DNA from: Tessaracoccus lapidicaptus
GTDB lineage: Bacteria > Actinomycetota > Actinomycetes > Propionibacteriales > Propionibacteriaceae
Assembly (NCBI RefSeq): GCF_001693815.1
Contig: NZ_MBQD01000007.1
Coordinates: forward strand, 1 to 45,842
Reading direction: 5' to 3'
Length of the DNA stretch: 45,842 nt
Of this stretch, positions 7,836 through 15,860 are shown piece by piece (the first letter of the stretch is position 1; each line of letters opens with the position of its first letter). The position numbers and the translations under genes were made by a program. Below the pieces are notes generated by a model, which worked only from the letters and a program-made list of their open reading frames with translations, was not told the origin of the DNA and ran no database searches.

Positions 7836-8561
7836 ATGGACGATACAAGTGGCGTCGGCGTACTCGACAAAGCGGCCGCCGTGCTGGCCGCCCTGGAGCG
7901 CAATCCCCTGACCCTCGCGGGGCTGGTCTCGGCTACCGGCCTCGCCCGCCCCACCGCTCACCGCCTGGCGGTGGCCCTCGAGCATCACCGGCTGGTCGGG
8001 CGCGACCTGCAGGGCCGGTTCGTGCTCGGCCCGCGGCTCATCGAGCTGGCCGAGTCGGCCGGCGAGGATCCGCTCCTGGCGACGGCCGGCCCCATCCTGA
8101 CGCGCCTGCGCGACATCACGGGCGAGTCGGTGCAGATGTTCCGCCGCCAGGGCGACATCCGCATCTGCGTGGCCTCCGTCGAGCGCCCCACGGGCCTGCG
8201 CGACACCGTCCCCGTCGGCGCACAGCTGTCGATGACCGCCGGGTCGGCGGCGCAGGTGCTGCTCGCGTGGGAGGAGCCGGAGAAGCTCGAGAAGCTACTG
8301 GAGCACGCGTCGTTCACGATGTCGACACTGCAGAGCGTGCGGCGTCGCGGCTGGGCGCAGTCGGTCGCGGAGCGGGAGGCGGGCGTGGCGTCGGTGTCGG
8401 CGCCGGTGCTGGCGCCGTCGGGCAAGCTCATCGCGGCGGTGTCCGTGTCCGGGCCCATCGAGCGGTTGACGCGCTCCCCCGGCCGGCTGCACGCCCCGGC
8501 GGTGCTCGCGGCGGCCGAGCGGCTGAGCGAGGTGCTGCGCCGCAGCGGGGCGCCCGAGTGA
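7836..8561 (+). CDS. IclR-family regulator of leucine synthesis (LtbR/NdgR/AreB type)
   Basis: This 241-residue protein has an N-terminal winged helix (residues 8-65, LDKAAAVLAALERNPLTLAG, then GLARPTAHRLAVALEHHRLV) and a C-terminal IclR effector domain (about 75-235; SMTAGSAAQVLLAW, SVSAPVLAPSGKLIAAVSVS). The family includes LtbR of Corynebacterium and NdgR/AreB of Streptomyces, which sit divergent from leuCD exactly as here. TAATCT at 7824-7829 ends 6 nt before the ATG, with TTGCAT at 7800-7805, so the mRNA is probably leaderless. The operator at 7807-7819 lies inside this promoter, suggesting autorepression. A strong hairpin terminates it. Confidence 0.9.
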   Translation: MDDTSGVGVLDKAAAVLAALERNPLTLAGLVSATGLARPTAHRLAVALEHHRLVGRDLQGRFVLGPRLIELAESAGEDPLLATAGPILTRLRDITGESVQMFRRQGDIRICVASVERPTGLRDTVPVGAQLSMTAGSAAQVLLAWEEPEKLEKLLEHASFTMSTLQSVRRRGWAQSVAEREAGVASVSAPVLAPSGKLIAAVSVSGPIERLTRSPGRLHAPAVLAAAERLSEVLRRSGAPE

Positions 8562-8586
8562 TGTCTCGCTGACCCTGAGAACAGCG

Positions 8587-8620
8587 AAGGTCCCCCAGCC
8601 GATATCGACTGGGGGACCTT
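8587..8620. terminator. Bidirectional terminator between iclR and tRNA-Glu
   Basis: AAGGTCCCCCAG (8587-8598) and CTGGGGGACCTT (8609-8620) form a perfect 12-bp stem with a 10-nt loop. On the plus strand it is followed by CTGTTTGT. It lies 25 bp after the iclR stop and 8 bp past the tRNA-Glu 3' end on the other strand, so it can serve both. Confidence 0.8.
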
Positions 8621-8627
8621 CTGTTTG

Positions 8628-8700
8628 TAGCCCCGACGGGATTCGAACCCGCGCTACCGCCTTGAGAGGGCGGCGTGCTAGGCCGCTACACAACGGGGCC
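8628..8700 (-). tRNA. tRNA-Glu (CTC anticodon)
   Basis: The 73-nt minus-strand sequence folds as a cloverleaf: acceptor GGCCCCG with CGGGGCT (one G-U pair), D-stem GTGT/GCAC, anticodon stem CCGCC/GGCGG with loop CTCTCAA (anticodon CTC, reads GAG), and T-arm around TTCGAAT. CCA is not encoded. It is paired with tRNA-Gln 29 bp upstream, an arrangement usual beside gltX in actinobacteria, although gltX is absent here. Confidence 0.96.
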
Positions 8701-8729
8701 CTAGCGAGTGGAAAGCTTAACACCTTCCG

Positions 8730-8801
8730 CAGGGGTACTAGGACTCGAACCTAGACTGACGGAACCAGAATCCGGCGGGCTGCCAATTACCCCATACCCC
8801 T
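8730..8801 (-). tRNA. tRNA-Gln (CTG anticodon)
   Basis: The 72-nt minus-strand sequence has acceptor AGGGGTA pairing with TACCCCT, anticodon arm CGGATTCTGGTTCCG (anticodon CTG, reads CAG) and T-arm CTAGG-TTCGAGT-CCTAG. CCA is not encoded. It is probably cotranscribed with tRNA-Glu just downstream. Confidence 0.95.
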
Positions 8802-8954
8802 GTGCTACCGGCGAGCCGGGCACGAGTAGGAACAGTACACGATCGCGCTCACGGCCCGCAAACCGGCCCCGGTCACGGAGCGGGCGCCCGCCGTCGAGGC
8901 TGGTCCGCTGTTGCCGGCCCTACCCTCTCGTCGGGCCCCCCTGCGGCCCTGTGG

Positions 8955-9043
8955 GGGTTTGAGCAGATGGCACCAGTCGCTGCCGTTCAGACGCTCAGGC
9001 TGAGCGGCAGCGTCGCGACGAGTGGTGCCATCTGCTCAAACCC
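8955..9043. repeat. Long palindromic element, copy 1 (89 nt)
   Basis: The arms GGGTTTGAGCAGATGGCACC+A (8955-8975 and inverted 9023-9043) match perfectly over 21 bp. The interior holds a nested stem (CGCTGCCG/CGGCAGCG, TTCAG/CTGAG), so nearly the whole element can fold. A second copy with the same outer arms but a different interior lies at 10066-10146, on the far side of the DUF559 gene. This looks like a dispersed family rather than a simple terminator. The rest of 8802-9145 shows no gene. Confidence 0.85.
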
Positions 9044-9145
9044 TCAGACCCCACCCCACCCCACTCCCGCCCCCGAGACCGCTGGTTATCCACAGGCGGG
9101 GAGTCGCCCCTTGTCCGCGACGGCGCGCGTCCCGAGACTGGGCGC

Positions 9146-10003
9146 ATGGACCCCGAGATCGCAGCTGCGGTGCGCGACGGCGTCGTCACGGCCAAGCTCA
9201 CGCCCCGCAAGGCGCGGGCTCTCAACGCCTACGCCTGCCGCGGTCAGCTCGAACGGGTTCTGCCTGGGGTCTACGGCCTGCCAGGTGCCGCGTCGTCGAT
9301 CCACACACGCCTCCAAGCCGTCCGGGCGTACGGCGACGACCTCACGCTCGTCAGACGCAGCGCGGCCGCCCTGACGTTCTGGCCCGAGGTCGGAGACGAC
9401 GACGAGCTCCACATCGCCTGCCCCCGAAAGCTCACCCCGGGTTACGGCCTGGCGGTGGAGCAGCGTCTCATCCCTCCGGAACTGCTGACGCGCCGTGAGG
9501 GCGTGCTGTGCACGGTGCCCGAGCTGACCGTGCTGGACCTGATCCCCGAATTCGGGGGCGACGTGATCCAGGAGGCGCTCCGACGGCGGGCCTGCACGCT
9601 CAAGCAGATGCGCCGCGCTCTCGCCCTGACCCCTCGGCGTCGTTTCAACAGGCTCCGGCGCGACCTGCTGGACCAGTCCCGGGACTCGCCATGGTCGGCG
9701 CTCGAACTGAGGGCGCATGCGGCACTCCGCGAGGCGGGGATCACCGGCTGGATCTCCAACCTGCCCGTCACCGCGTGTGGGCGTAGGCACTACGTGGACG
9801 CGGGGTTCAGGAAGGAGATGGTCGCCTTGGAGATCGACGGCTACGAATTCCACGGGTCACGAGAGTCCTTCCATCGCGATCGGGCGCGGGATATCGACCT
9901 CATGCGGGCCGGCTGGCTGGTCGCGCACTTCACCGAGAAGACCCTTCCCTCCCTCGTGGACACCACGCGTGCGCTGCTGGCGCAGCGCGGGCGGCCGACC
10001 TAA
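9146..10003 (+). CDS. DUF559-domain protein, PD-(D/E)XK nuclease-like
   Basis: This 285-residue protein has an N-terminal region (about 1-100) resembling AbiEi-like winged-helix domains (KLTPRKARALNAYACRGQLE, VLPGVYGLPG), common at the front of actinobacterial DUF559 proteins. The C-terminal DUF559 domain (about 195-280) has a Vsr/PD-(D/E)XK-type core: YVDAGFRKEMVALEIDGYEF with candidate acidic residues (D in YVDAG; E and D in ALEIDG), then FHRDRARDIDLMRAGW, which matches the usual R-D..L...GW. Metal-dependent nuclease activity is inferred from the fold. It stands alone, without an obvious antitoxin or methylase. It is flanked on both sides by members of the same palindrome family (8955-9043 and 10066-10146). 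Confidence 0.75.
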   Translation: MDPEIAAAVRDGVVTAKLTPRKARALNAYACRGQLERVLPGVYGLPGAASSIHTRLQAVRAYGDDLTLVRRSAAALTFWPEVGDDDELHIACPRKLTPGYGLAVEQRLIPPELLTRREGVLCTVPELTVLDLIPEFGGDVIQEALRRRACTLKQMRRALALTPRRRFNRLRRDLLDQSRDSPWSALELRAHAALREAGITGWISNLPVTACGRRHYVDAGFRKEMVALEIDGYEFHGSRESFHRDRARDIDLMRAGWLVAHFTEKTLPSLVDTTRALLAQRGRPT

Positions 10004-10020
10004 CAGCTGACGCTGACCCG

Positions 10021-10038
10021 TGGGTCATCGTCGACCCA
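10021..10038 (+). terminator. Small hairpin after the DUF559 gene
   Basis: TGGGTC-ATCGTC-GACCCA forms a perfect 6-bp stem with a 6-nt loop, 17 bp past the stop codon. No T-run follows. Confidence 0.35.
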
Positions 10039-10065
10039 TCGCACAGCGTCCCTCGCCAGGCAATC

Positions 10066-10146
10066 TTGAGCAGATGGCACCACTCGTGCGGCGTCGCACG
10101 CTCGGCCCCTGCGTGACTCCCGCGACGAGTGGTGCCATCTGCTCAA
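10066..10146. repeat. Long palindromic element, copy 2 (81 nt)
   Basis: The arms TTGAGCAGATGGCACCACTC+GT (10066-10087) and its exact inverse (10125-10146) give 22 perfect base pairs, with a further interior stem (CACGC/GCGTG). The first 17 bases of each arm are identical to copy 1 at 8955-9043 while the interiors differ, so arms are conserved and loops are not. Confidence 0.85.
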
Positions 10147-10205
10147 ACCCCACCGGCCCACACCCGCCGCACCACACACCACGCCCGCCGCCCACCGGGA
10201 GCGAG

Positions 10206-11126
10206 TCACGGGGTGAGCGTCGCGACCCGCATCCGGCGGCCGATCCACCACGCCGCGACACCGAACAGCGCGAACCCCGCGATGTTCCACGCCGCCTCGT
10301 CCCACGCGATGGACGTCACCCCCCGCAGCTCGGCCAGCGACGTCGTGAACATCGCGTACCCGTACGCGGCCAGGTTGTTGACCACATGCGCCGCGACACC
10401 GGCCTCCAGCCCCCCGGTCACCACCACCAGCGCCCCGGCGATCAGCCCGAACACCAGCCGGTGCGTGAACAGCGCCGGGTTCTGCAGCCCGTGCAGCAGC
10501 GCGAACACCACCGCGGACCCGACGACGCCCACCCACGCCCGCCCGCTCGCTGACCCGATGGTCTGGAGCAGATAGCCGCGGAAGAAGACCTCCTCGGCGG
10601 CTGCCTGCAGCGGCGACGTCACCAGCACCATCGCCAGGAACGCCGGCCACCCCGTCTGCCCCGCATGGAACTCGGGCACCCCGCGCACCGCGAACGACGC
10701 CCACAGCACCGCGTTCAGCAGCACCGCCGCGACAACGAGTGTCGCCAGCAGGTAGCGCCACCGCACCCCTGGCTGCACCGACGCCACCCACCGCGGCCGG
10801 ACCCGGTGCAGGTAGCGCACCAGCAGCAGCACCACCGGGATCAGCGCGGCCAGCGCCAGGTGCCCGGCGGCGGGGCCCTCCGGCAGTTCGTACGCCGACG
10901 CCGCCCGCTGGTATGCCGCGAAGTCGCCGCCCCCGCGCACCAGGAAGCCGACCCGCAGCACCAGCGCCGAGATCACCGGCACCAGCACAGCGAACGCGCT
11001 GAACGCGAGCAGCGCCCCGAAGCCCGCGACCATCCCGGCACCCGGCCGGCGCAGCACCAGCGGATACCCCACCCCCGACGGCGGGTCCACCGGCTCGCCC
11101 CCGGGGAGCAGCGGCGCCAGGCTCAC
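10206..11126 (-). CDS. CPBP-family intramembrane metalloprotease
   Basis: This 306-residue multi-span protein carries the three CPBP (CAAX protease/bacteriocin-processing, Abi) motifs: EEVFFRGYL (near 191-199), FALLHGL (near 220), and AHVVNN (near 262), giving the Glu, Arg and two His residues expected for catalysis. Flanking segments are hydrophobic. The GTG at 11126 overlaps the stop of the upstream FAH gene as GTGA, which fixes the start and implies translational coupling; an in-frame extension further upstream would be shadow sequence within the FAH gene. Function in this host is unknown; relatives act in bacteriocin immunity or prenyl-protein processing. It occupies the place where gltX usually lies. 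Confidence 0.85.
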   Translation of the reverse strand: MSLAPLLPGGEPVDPPSGVGYPLVLRRPGAGMVAGFGALLAFSAFAVLVPVISALVLRVGFLVRGGGDFAAYQRAASAYELPEGPAAGHLALAALIPVVLLLVRYLHRVRPRWVASVQPGVRWRYLLATLVVAAVLLNAVLWASFAVRGVPEFHAGQTGWPAFLAMVLVTSPLQAAAEEVFFRGYLLQTIGSASGRAWVGVVGSAVVFALLHGLQNPALFTHRLVFGLIAGALVVVTGGLEAGVAAHVVNNLAAYGYAMFTTSLAELRGVTSIAWDEAAWNIAGFALFGVAAWWIGRRMRVATLTP

Positions 11127-11926
11127 GCGTCGGCGACGGGGTTGCTGAGCGCCCCCAGCCCGTCGATCTCGACGGTGACCCGGTCCCCCGGCTCCATCGC
11201 CCCGACGCCGGCCGGCGTGCCCGTCAGGATGAGGTCGCCTGGCAGCAGGGTCGTGAACGACGAGATGTAGCTGACCAGCTCGGCGATGCCGCGCACCATC
11301 TGCGAGGTGGACCCCTGCTGGCGCACCTCGTCGTTCAGGCGAGTCTCGAGGCCGAGGTGCTCGGCCTCCTCGATGGTCAGATGCGTGTTCATCCACGGCC
11401 CCAGCGGCAGGAACGTGTCGGAGCCCTTGGCGCGGGCCCACTGGCCGTCGGTCGCCTGCCAGTCGCGGGCGGTGACGTCGTTGGCGATCGTGTAGCCGAA
11501 GATCACCTCGGGCACGCGCTCCACCGGCACCTGCTTGCAGATGCGGCCGATGACGATGGCCAACTCACCCTCGAAGTGCAGGTTGGTGCAGCCCTCGGGG
11601 CGCAGGATCGTGTCCTCCGGCCCGATGACCGACGTGTTCGGCTTGAAGAACAGCAGCGGCGACTCGGGCACGTCGCCGCCCATCTCCTTGGCGTGGTCGG
11701 CGTAGTTCTTCCCCACCGCGACCACCTTGCTCCGCGGGATCACCGGTGCCAGGAACCGCACCTCGTCCAGGTGGTGCCGCTCGCCGGTGTAGTTGACCGG
11801 CACGCCGGCCAGCGGGTCGGCCGTCAGGACCGCCACCGTGTCCGGGTGCTCACCCCCGTCGACGGCGAGCTCGATGATCCCGTAGGCCGGGTCCTGACCA
11901 TCCTTGACGAAACGTGCGATGCGCAT
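11123..11926 (-). CDS. Fumarylacetoacetate hydrolase family protein
   Basis: This 267-residue protein has the FAH fold in residues about 65-260: VVAVGKNYADHAKEMGG (substrate-site His), NLHFEGELAIVIGRI (metal-binding Glu residues), GYTIANDVTARDWQ and LTGTPAGVGAMEPGD. This type hydrolyses or decarboxylates 2-oxo acids such as acylpyruvates; the exact substrate cannot be read. The gene is the usual neighbour of gltX and leuB/cimA in actinobacteria (M. tuberculosis Rv2993c). TACGCT at 11939-11934 ends 7 nt before the ATG, so the transcript may be leaderless. It is coupled by a 4-bp overlap to the CPBP gene. Confidence 0.88.
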   Translation of the reverse strand: MRIARFVKDGQDPAYGIIELAVDGGEHPDTVAVLTADPLAGVPVNYTGERHHLDEVRFLAPVIPRSKVVAVGKNYADHAKEMGGDVPESPLLFFKPNTSVIGPEDTILRPEGCTNLHFEGELAIVIGRICKQVPVERVPEVIFGYTIANDVTARDWQATDGQWARAKGSDTFLPLGPWMNTHLTIEEAEHLGLETRLNDEVRQQGSTSQMVRGIAELVSYISSFTTLLPGDLILTGTPAGVGAMEPGDRVTVEIDGLGALSNPVADA

Positions 11927-11947
11927 GGCGCCCAGCGTAGTGGAGGG

Positions 11948-13531
11948 CTACCCGGCGTCGACGTGCGTGAGGATGCCGTAGGCCAGCGAGTCCATGAGCG
12001 CCTCCCACGACGCCTCGATGACGTTGGTGCCGACGCCCACGGTCGTCCACGTGTAGCCCTTGTACGACGTGTCGATGAGCGTGCGCACCGACGCGTCGGT
12101 GCCGTGCCCCTCGTCGAGGATCCGGACGCGGTAGTCGGTGAGTTCGAAGTCCGCGACCTCCGGGAAGGGCGTGGCCAGCGCCTGGCGCAGCGCGCCGTCG
12201 AGGGCGTTGACGGGGCCGTTGCCCTCCCCGACGACCATGTGCCGGTCCCCCTTGGCGGTCAGCTTCACGGTCGCCTCGGAGATGTTGACGCCGTCGCGCT
12301 CCTCCGTGAACACGCGCCAGGACTGCACCTGGAAGGGGAGCTCGAGGACGCCCAGCTCGTCGCGCAGCAGCATCTCGAACGACGCATCCGCCGACTCGTA
12401 GGAGTAGCCCTCGGATTCCTTGGCCTTGACCCGCTCGGTGATCTTGGCGGCGGTCCCCCGGTCGGCCAGGTCGAAGCCGAGCTGCTCGCCCTTGATCTGG
12501 ATGTTCGCGCGGCCGGCCATGTCGGAGATGAGCATGCGCATGTCGTTGCCGACCAGCGCCGGGTCGACGTGCTGGTACAGGTTCTCGTCGACCTTGATCG
12601 CCGAGGCGTGCAGCCCCGCCTTGTGCGCGAAGCTGGAGTGCCCGACGTAGGGCTGCCGGCCGAGCAGCGGCTGGTGCGCCACGAGCGCGATCGCGTGCGC
12701 CACGCGGGTGAGGTCCGCCAGCTGGTCCGCCGGCAGGATGTCCCAGCCGTACTTGAGCTGCAGGTTGGGGATGAGCGCCGACAGGTCCGCGTTGCCGGTG
12801 CGTTCGCCGTACCCGTTGAAGGTGCCCTGGATGTGCATGACGCCAGCCTCGACGGCGGCCAGCGTGTTCGCGACCGCGCAGGCGGTGTCGTTGTGGCAGT
12901 GCACGCCCAGGTTCGCGCCGGTGGCCGCGGCCGCGGCGACGATCTCGGCCATCCAGCTGGGCAGCATGCCGCCGTTGGTGTCGCACAGCACGACGACCTC
13001 GGCACCGGCGTCGTGCGCCGTCTGCACGACCTTGATGGCGTACTCGGGGTTGGCGCGGTAGCCGTCGAAGAAGTGCTCGCAGTCGACGAACACCCGCCGC
13101 CCCTGCGAGCGCAGGTACTGCACCGTGTCGGTGATCATCTCGAGGTTCTCCTCGAGCGTGGTGCGCAGGGCCCGGTACACGTGCTCGTCGTGCGACTTCG
13201 CGACGATGCAGATGACCTCGGTGTCGGCGTCCACCAGCGCCTGCGTCAACGCATCGTCAGCGGCCCTGGCGCCGGCCTTGCGCGTGGCGCCGAACGCGAC
13301 GAGCTTGGAGCGCTGCAGGTTCAGCTCCTTCGCCCGGACGAAGAACTCGGTGTCGTTGGGGTTGGCGCCCGGCCACCCGCCCTCGATGAACGTGACGCCC
13401 AGCTCGTCGAGGTAGCCGGCGATCCGCAGCTTGTCCGCCACCGACAGGTGGATGCCCTCCTGCTGCGCGCCGTCGCGCAGGGATGTGTCGAAGATGTGGA
13501 ACTCGGCCGGGCGGGTCGGCAGGGTCGGCAT
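11948..13531 (-). CDS. cimA: Citramalate synthase CimA
   Basis: This 527-residue protein condenses pyruvate with acetyl-CoA to (R)-citramalate, the first step of the threonine-independent isoleucine route. The N-terminal TIM barrel opens [20 protein letters not shown], with metal-binding HCHND near 230 ([20 protein letters not shown]). The C-terminal half (about 400-527) is the LeuA-type dimerisation and feedback domain. [16 protein letters not shown] and the absence of the LeuA-specific N-terminal extension point to the CimA/TIGR00977 subgroup rather than isopropylmalate or homocitrate synthase. The ATG at 13531 is preceded by GGGAGAGATC. A TATCCT -10 candidate lies at about 13572. It is divergent from leuB. 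Confidence 0.93.
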   Translation of the reverse strand: MPTLPTRPAEFHIFDTSLRDGAQQEGIHLSVADKLRIAGYLDELGVTFIEGGWPGANPNDTEFFVRAKELNLQRSKLVAFGATRKAGARAADDALTQALVDADTEVICIVAKSHDEHVYRALRTTLEENLEMITDTVQYLRSQGRRVFVDCEHFFDGYRANPEYAIKVVQTAHDAGAEVVVLCDTNGGMLPSWMAEIVAAAAATGANLGVHCHNDTACAVANTLAAVEAGVMHIQGTFNGYGERTGNADLSALIPNLQLKYGWDILPADQLADLTRVAHAIALVAHQPLLGRQPYVGHSSFAHKAGLHASAIKVDENLYQHVDPALVGNDMRMLISDMAGRANIQIKGEQLGFDLADRGTAAKITERVKAKESEGYSYESADASFEMLLRDELGVLELPFQVQSWRVFTEERDGVNISEATVKLTAKGDRHMVVGEGNGPVNALDGALRQALATPFPEVADFELTDYRVRILDEGHGTDASVRTLIDTSYKGYTWTTVGVGTNVIEASWEALMDSLAYGILTHVDAG

Positions 13532-13662
13532 TGATCTCTCCCAGGGGTCGCGGGTCAGAGCGAAGGATACCCGCCGAGCCCCGCTGTGCCGACGTCTCAG
13601 CCAGTGGACGGGCACCGTGCGCCCCTGTCCGCCGACGGGGGCAGGCCGTAGGGTCTGCAGGC

Positions 13663-14718
13663 ATGACTGAGACCCGTACCCTCGCCGTCATCGGCGGCGA
13701 CGGCATCGGCCCCGAGGTGACGGCGGAGGCGCTGAAGGCGCTGACCGCGGTCGCGGGCCCGGACGCCTTCGACTTCGTCCACTACGACCTCGGCGCCGAG
13801 CGCTGGCAGCGCACCGGCGAGGTCCTGCCCGACTCGGTCCTCGAGGAGCTCAAGACCGTCGACGCCATCGTGCTGGGCGCGGTCGGCGCGGCCCCGGGAT
13901 CGAAGGCGATCCCGAGCGGGCTGCTGGAGCGCGGCCTGCTGCTCAAGCTGCGGTTCGCGTTCGACCACGCGATCAACCTGCGCCCCTCGAAGCTGTACCC
14001 CGGCGTGCCCACTCCCCTGGCCCCGCGGATCGTCGACGGCAAGTCGGTCGACTTCGTCGTCGTCCGCGAAGGCACCGAGGGCCTGTACTGCGGCAACGGC
14101 GGCGCCGTGCGCGTCGGCACCCCGCACGAACTCGCGACGGAGGTGTCGGTCAACACCGCCTACGGTGTCGAGCGGGTAGTCCGCGACGCCTACCGCCGGG
14201 CCCAGTCCCGCCGCGGCCAGCTGACGCTGCTGCACAAGCACAACGTGCTCGTCAACGCCGGCAGCCTGTGGAACCGGATCTTCACCGAGGTCGGCGAGGA
14301 GTTCCCCGACGTCGAGCGCCGTTACCTCCACATCGACGCCGCGATGATCGCCATGGTGGTCGACCCGGCGCAGTTCGACGTCATCGTCACCGACAACCTG
14401 TTCGGCGACATCGTCACGGACCTGGCCGCGGCGGTCACCGGCGGCATCGGCCTGGCCGCGTCGGCCAACATCAACCCCTCCGGCGAGTTCCCGTCGATGT
14501 TCGAGCCGGTCCACGGCTCGGCGCCGGACATCGCCGGCCAGGGCATCGCCGACCCGACGGCCGCCATCTCGTCGATGGCGCTGCTGCTCGATCATCTCGG
14601 TCGCCCGGAGCTGGCCGCCCGCATCGACGAGGCCGTCAGCGCCGACATCGCCGACCGCGGCGCGGAGCGGTTCCGCACCACGGAGATTGGCGACCGCATC
14701 GCGGCCCGCCTCGCCTGA
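13663..14718 (+). CDS. leuB: 3-isopropylmalate dehydrogenase LeuB
   Basis: This 351-residue beta-decarboxylating dehydrogenase oxidises 3-isopropylmalate to 2-oxoisocaproate with NAD, and can process 3-methylmalate from the CimA route. Motifs: [16 protein letters not shown] (8-23), [22 protein letters not shown] substrate loop, [12 protein letters not shown], the metal-binding [17 protein letters not shown] (near 244) and [15 protein letters not shown] (near 280). TAGGGT at 13648-13653 lies 9 nt before the ATG with no ribosome site, so the transcript is probably leaderless or nearly so. It stands divergent from cimA and ends at a strong convergent hairpin. Confidence 0.96.
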   Translation: MTETRTLAVIGGDGIGPEVTAEALKALTAVAGPDAFDFVHYDLGAERWQRTGEVLPDSVLEELKTVDAIVLGAVGAAPGSKAIPSGLLERGLLLKLRFAFDHAINLRPSKLYPGVPTPLAPRIVDGKSVDFVVVREGTEGLYCGNGGAVRVGTPHELATEVSVNTAYGVERVVRDAYRRAQSRRGQLTLLHKHNVLVNAGSLWNRIFTEVGEEFPDVERRYLHIDAAMIAMVVDPAQFDVIVTDNLFGDIVTDLAAAVTGGIGLAASANINPSGEFPSMFEPVHGSAPDIAGQGIADPTAAISSMALLLDHLGRPELAARIDEAVSADIADRGAERFRTTEIGDRIAARLA

Positions 14719-14732
14719 GGTTCACACAACGA

Positions 14733-14790
14733 CACCCCGGCTCCCTGCCCCCGACCGCACCTGGCGAATCGGGGACGGGAAGCCGGGGTG
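14733..14790. terminator. Convergent terminator between leuB and dehydrogenase
   Basis: CACCCCGGCT (14733-14742) pairs with AGCCGGGGTG (14781-14790), with an inner CCCCCGA/TCGGGG pairing that extends the structure. It lies 15 bp after leuB and 22 bp past the stop of the convergent dehydrogenase gene. Confidence 0.65.
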
Positions 14791-14811
14791 CGTTCGTCCC
14801 GGGCGCCGTCG

Positions 14812-15858
14812 TCAGGGCTCGACGGTGACCTTGATCGCCTCGCCCTTCGCGACGATGTCGAAGGCGGTGAGCGCCTCGGCCAGCGGCACGCGGCGCGTGA
14901 TGAGGTCACGCACCGGGATGCGACCGGACGCGATGTGGTCGAGCGCCGCCCGGTGGTGGGCCGGGGCGGAACCGTTCGCGCCGTGGATGTGCAGCTGCCG
15001 GTAGTGGACGAGGTTGCTGTCGCACGTGATGGTCGGGTTCGTCTTCGGCAGCCCGCCGAAGAACGAGATCCGCCCGTTGCGGGCCGCCATCGCGATGGCC
15101 TGCTCCTGGTTCACGTTGGCCGGCGTGGCCGTGATCACGACGTCGGCGCCGCGCCCGTCGGTCAGCCGCAGCACCTCCGCCACGGGATCGACGCTCGACG
15201 CGTCGATCGTGACGTCCGGCGCGACGGCGTCGGCCGACATCGCGAGCCGGTCGGCGTTGATGTCGACCATGATGACCCGGCCGACCTTGTGGACGCCGCG
15301 GGCGATGCGCACGTGCATGCACCCGATGGGCCCGGCCCCGAAGATGACGACGGTGTCGCCCTCCTCGATGCCCAGCTGCTCCTGCGCGTTGATGGCGCAG
15401 GCGAACGGCTCGACGGCGGAGGCCTCGTCGAATCCGACGCCGTCGGGGATCAGGTTCAGCCCGTCGACCTTGAGGACCTGCTCCGGCACGATCATGTACT
15501 CGGCGAAGCCGCCGTCGTACTGGTAGCCGACGGAGGTCTGGTTCTGGCACACGGCCATCCAGCCCTTGCGGCACTCGTGGCAGTCGCCGCAGGGCACGGC
15601 GGCGATGACCTGGACGCGGTCGCCTGCCTTGAAGCCGCCGCGGGCCTCGGGGCCCACCTCGACGACCTCACCGGCGATCTCGTGGCCCATCGTGGTCACG
15701 CGGGTGATGTTGACGTGGCCGTTGGCGCGGATCTTGACGTCGGTGCCGCAGGTCGAGCAGTTGCGGACCCGGATCTTCACCTCCGCCGGGCCGCATTCGG
15801 GCTCCGGGACGTCCTCGAGCCGGACGTCGCCGGGGGCGTGGAATCTCAGTGCGAGCAT
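14812..15858 (-). CDS. Zinc-dependent alcohol (polyol-type) dehydrogenase
   Basis: This 348-residue medium-chain dehydrogenase has catalytic-zinc ligands in NCSTCGTDVKI and GHEIAG (HE pair near 60), structural-zinc cysteines in VPCGDCHECRKGWMAVC (near 88-104), and a Rossmann NAD site VVIFGAGPIGCMH (near 170). It belongs to the sorbitol/threonine dehydrogenase-like branch. The ATG at 15858 is chosen because GAGGAG lies 5 nt upstream; a GTG two codons earlier overlaps the preceding stop. It follows the mannitol-type PTS gene by 2 bp, so it probably oxidises the sugar alcohol or its phosphate brought in by that transporter. No classical MtlD is present. Confidence 0.85.
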   Translation of the reverse strand: MLALRFHAPGDVRLEDVPEPECGPAEVKIRVRNCSTCGTDVKIRANGHVNITRVTTMGHEIAGEVVEVGPEARGGFKAGDRVQVIAAVPCGDCHECRKGWMAVCQNQTSVGYQYDGGFAEYMIVPEQVLKVDGLNLIPDGVGFDEASAVEPFACAINAQEQLGIEEGDTVVIFGAGPIGCMHVRIARGVHKVGRVIMVDINADRLAMSADAVAPDVTIDASSVDPVAEVLRLTDGRGADVVITATPANVNQEQAIAMAARNGRISFFGGLPKTNPTITCDSNLVHYRQLHIHGANGSAPAHHRAALDHIASGRIPVRDLITRRVPLAEALTAFDIVAKGEAIKVTVEP

Positions 15859-15860
15859 GC

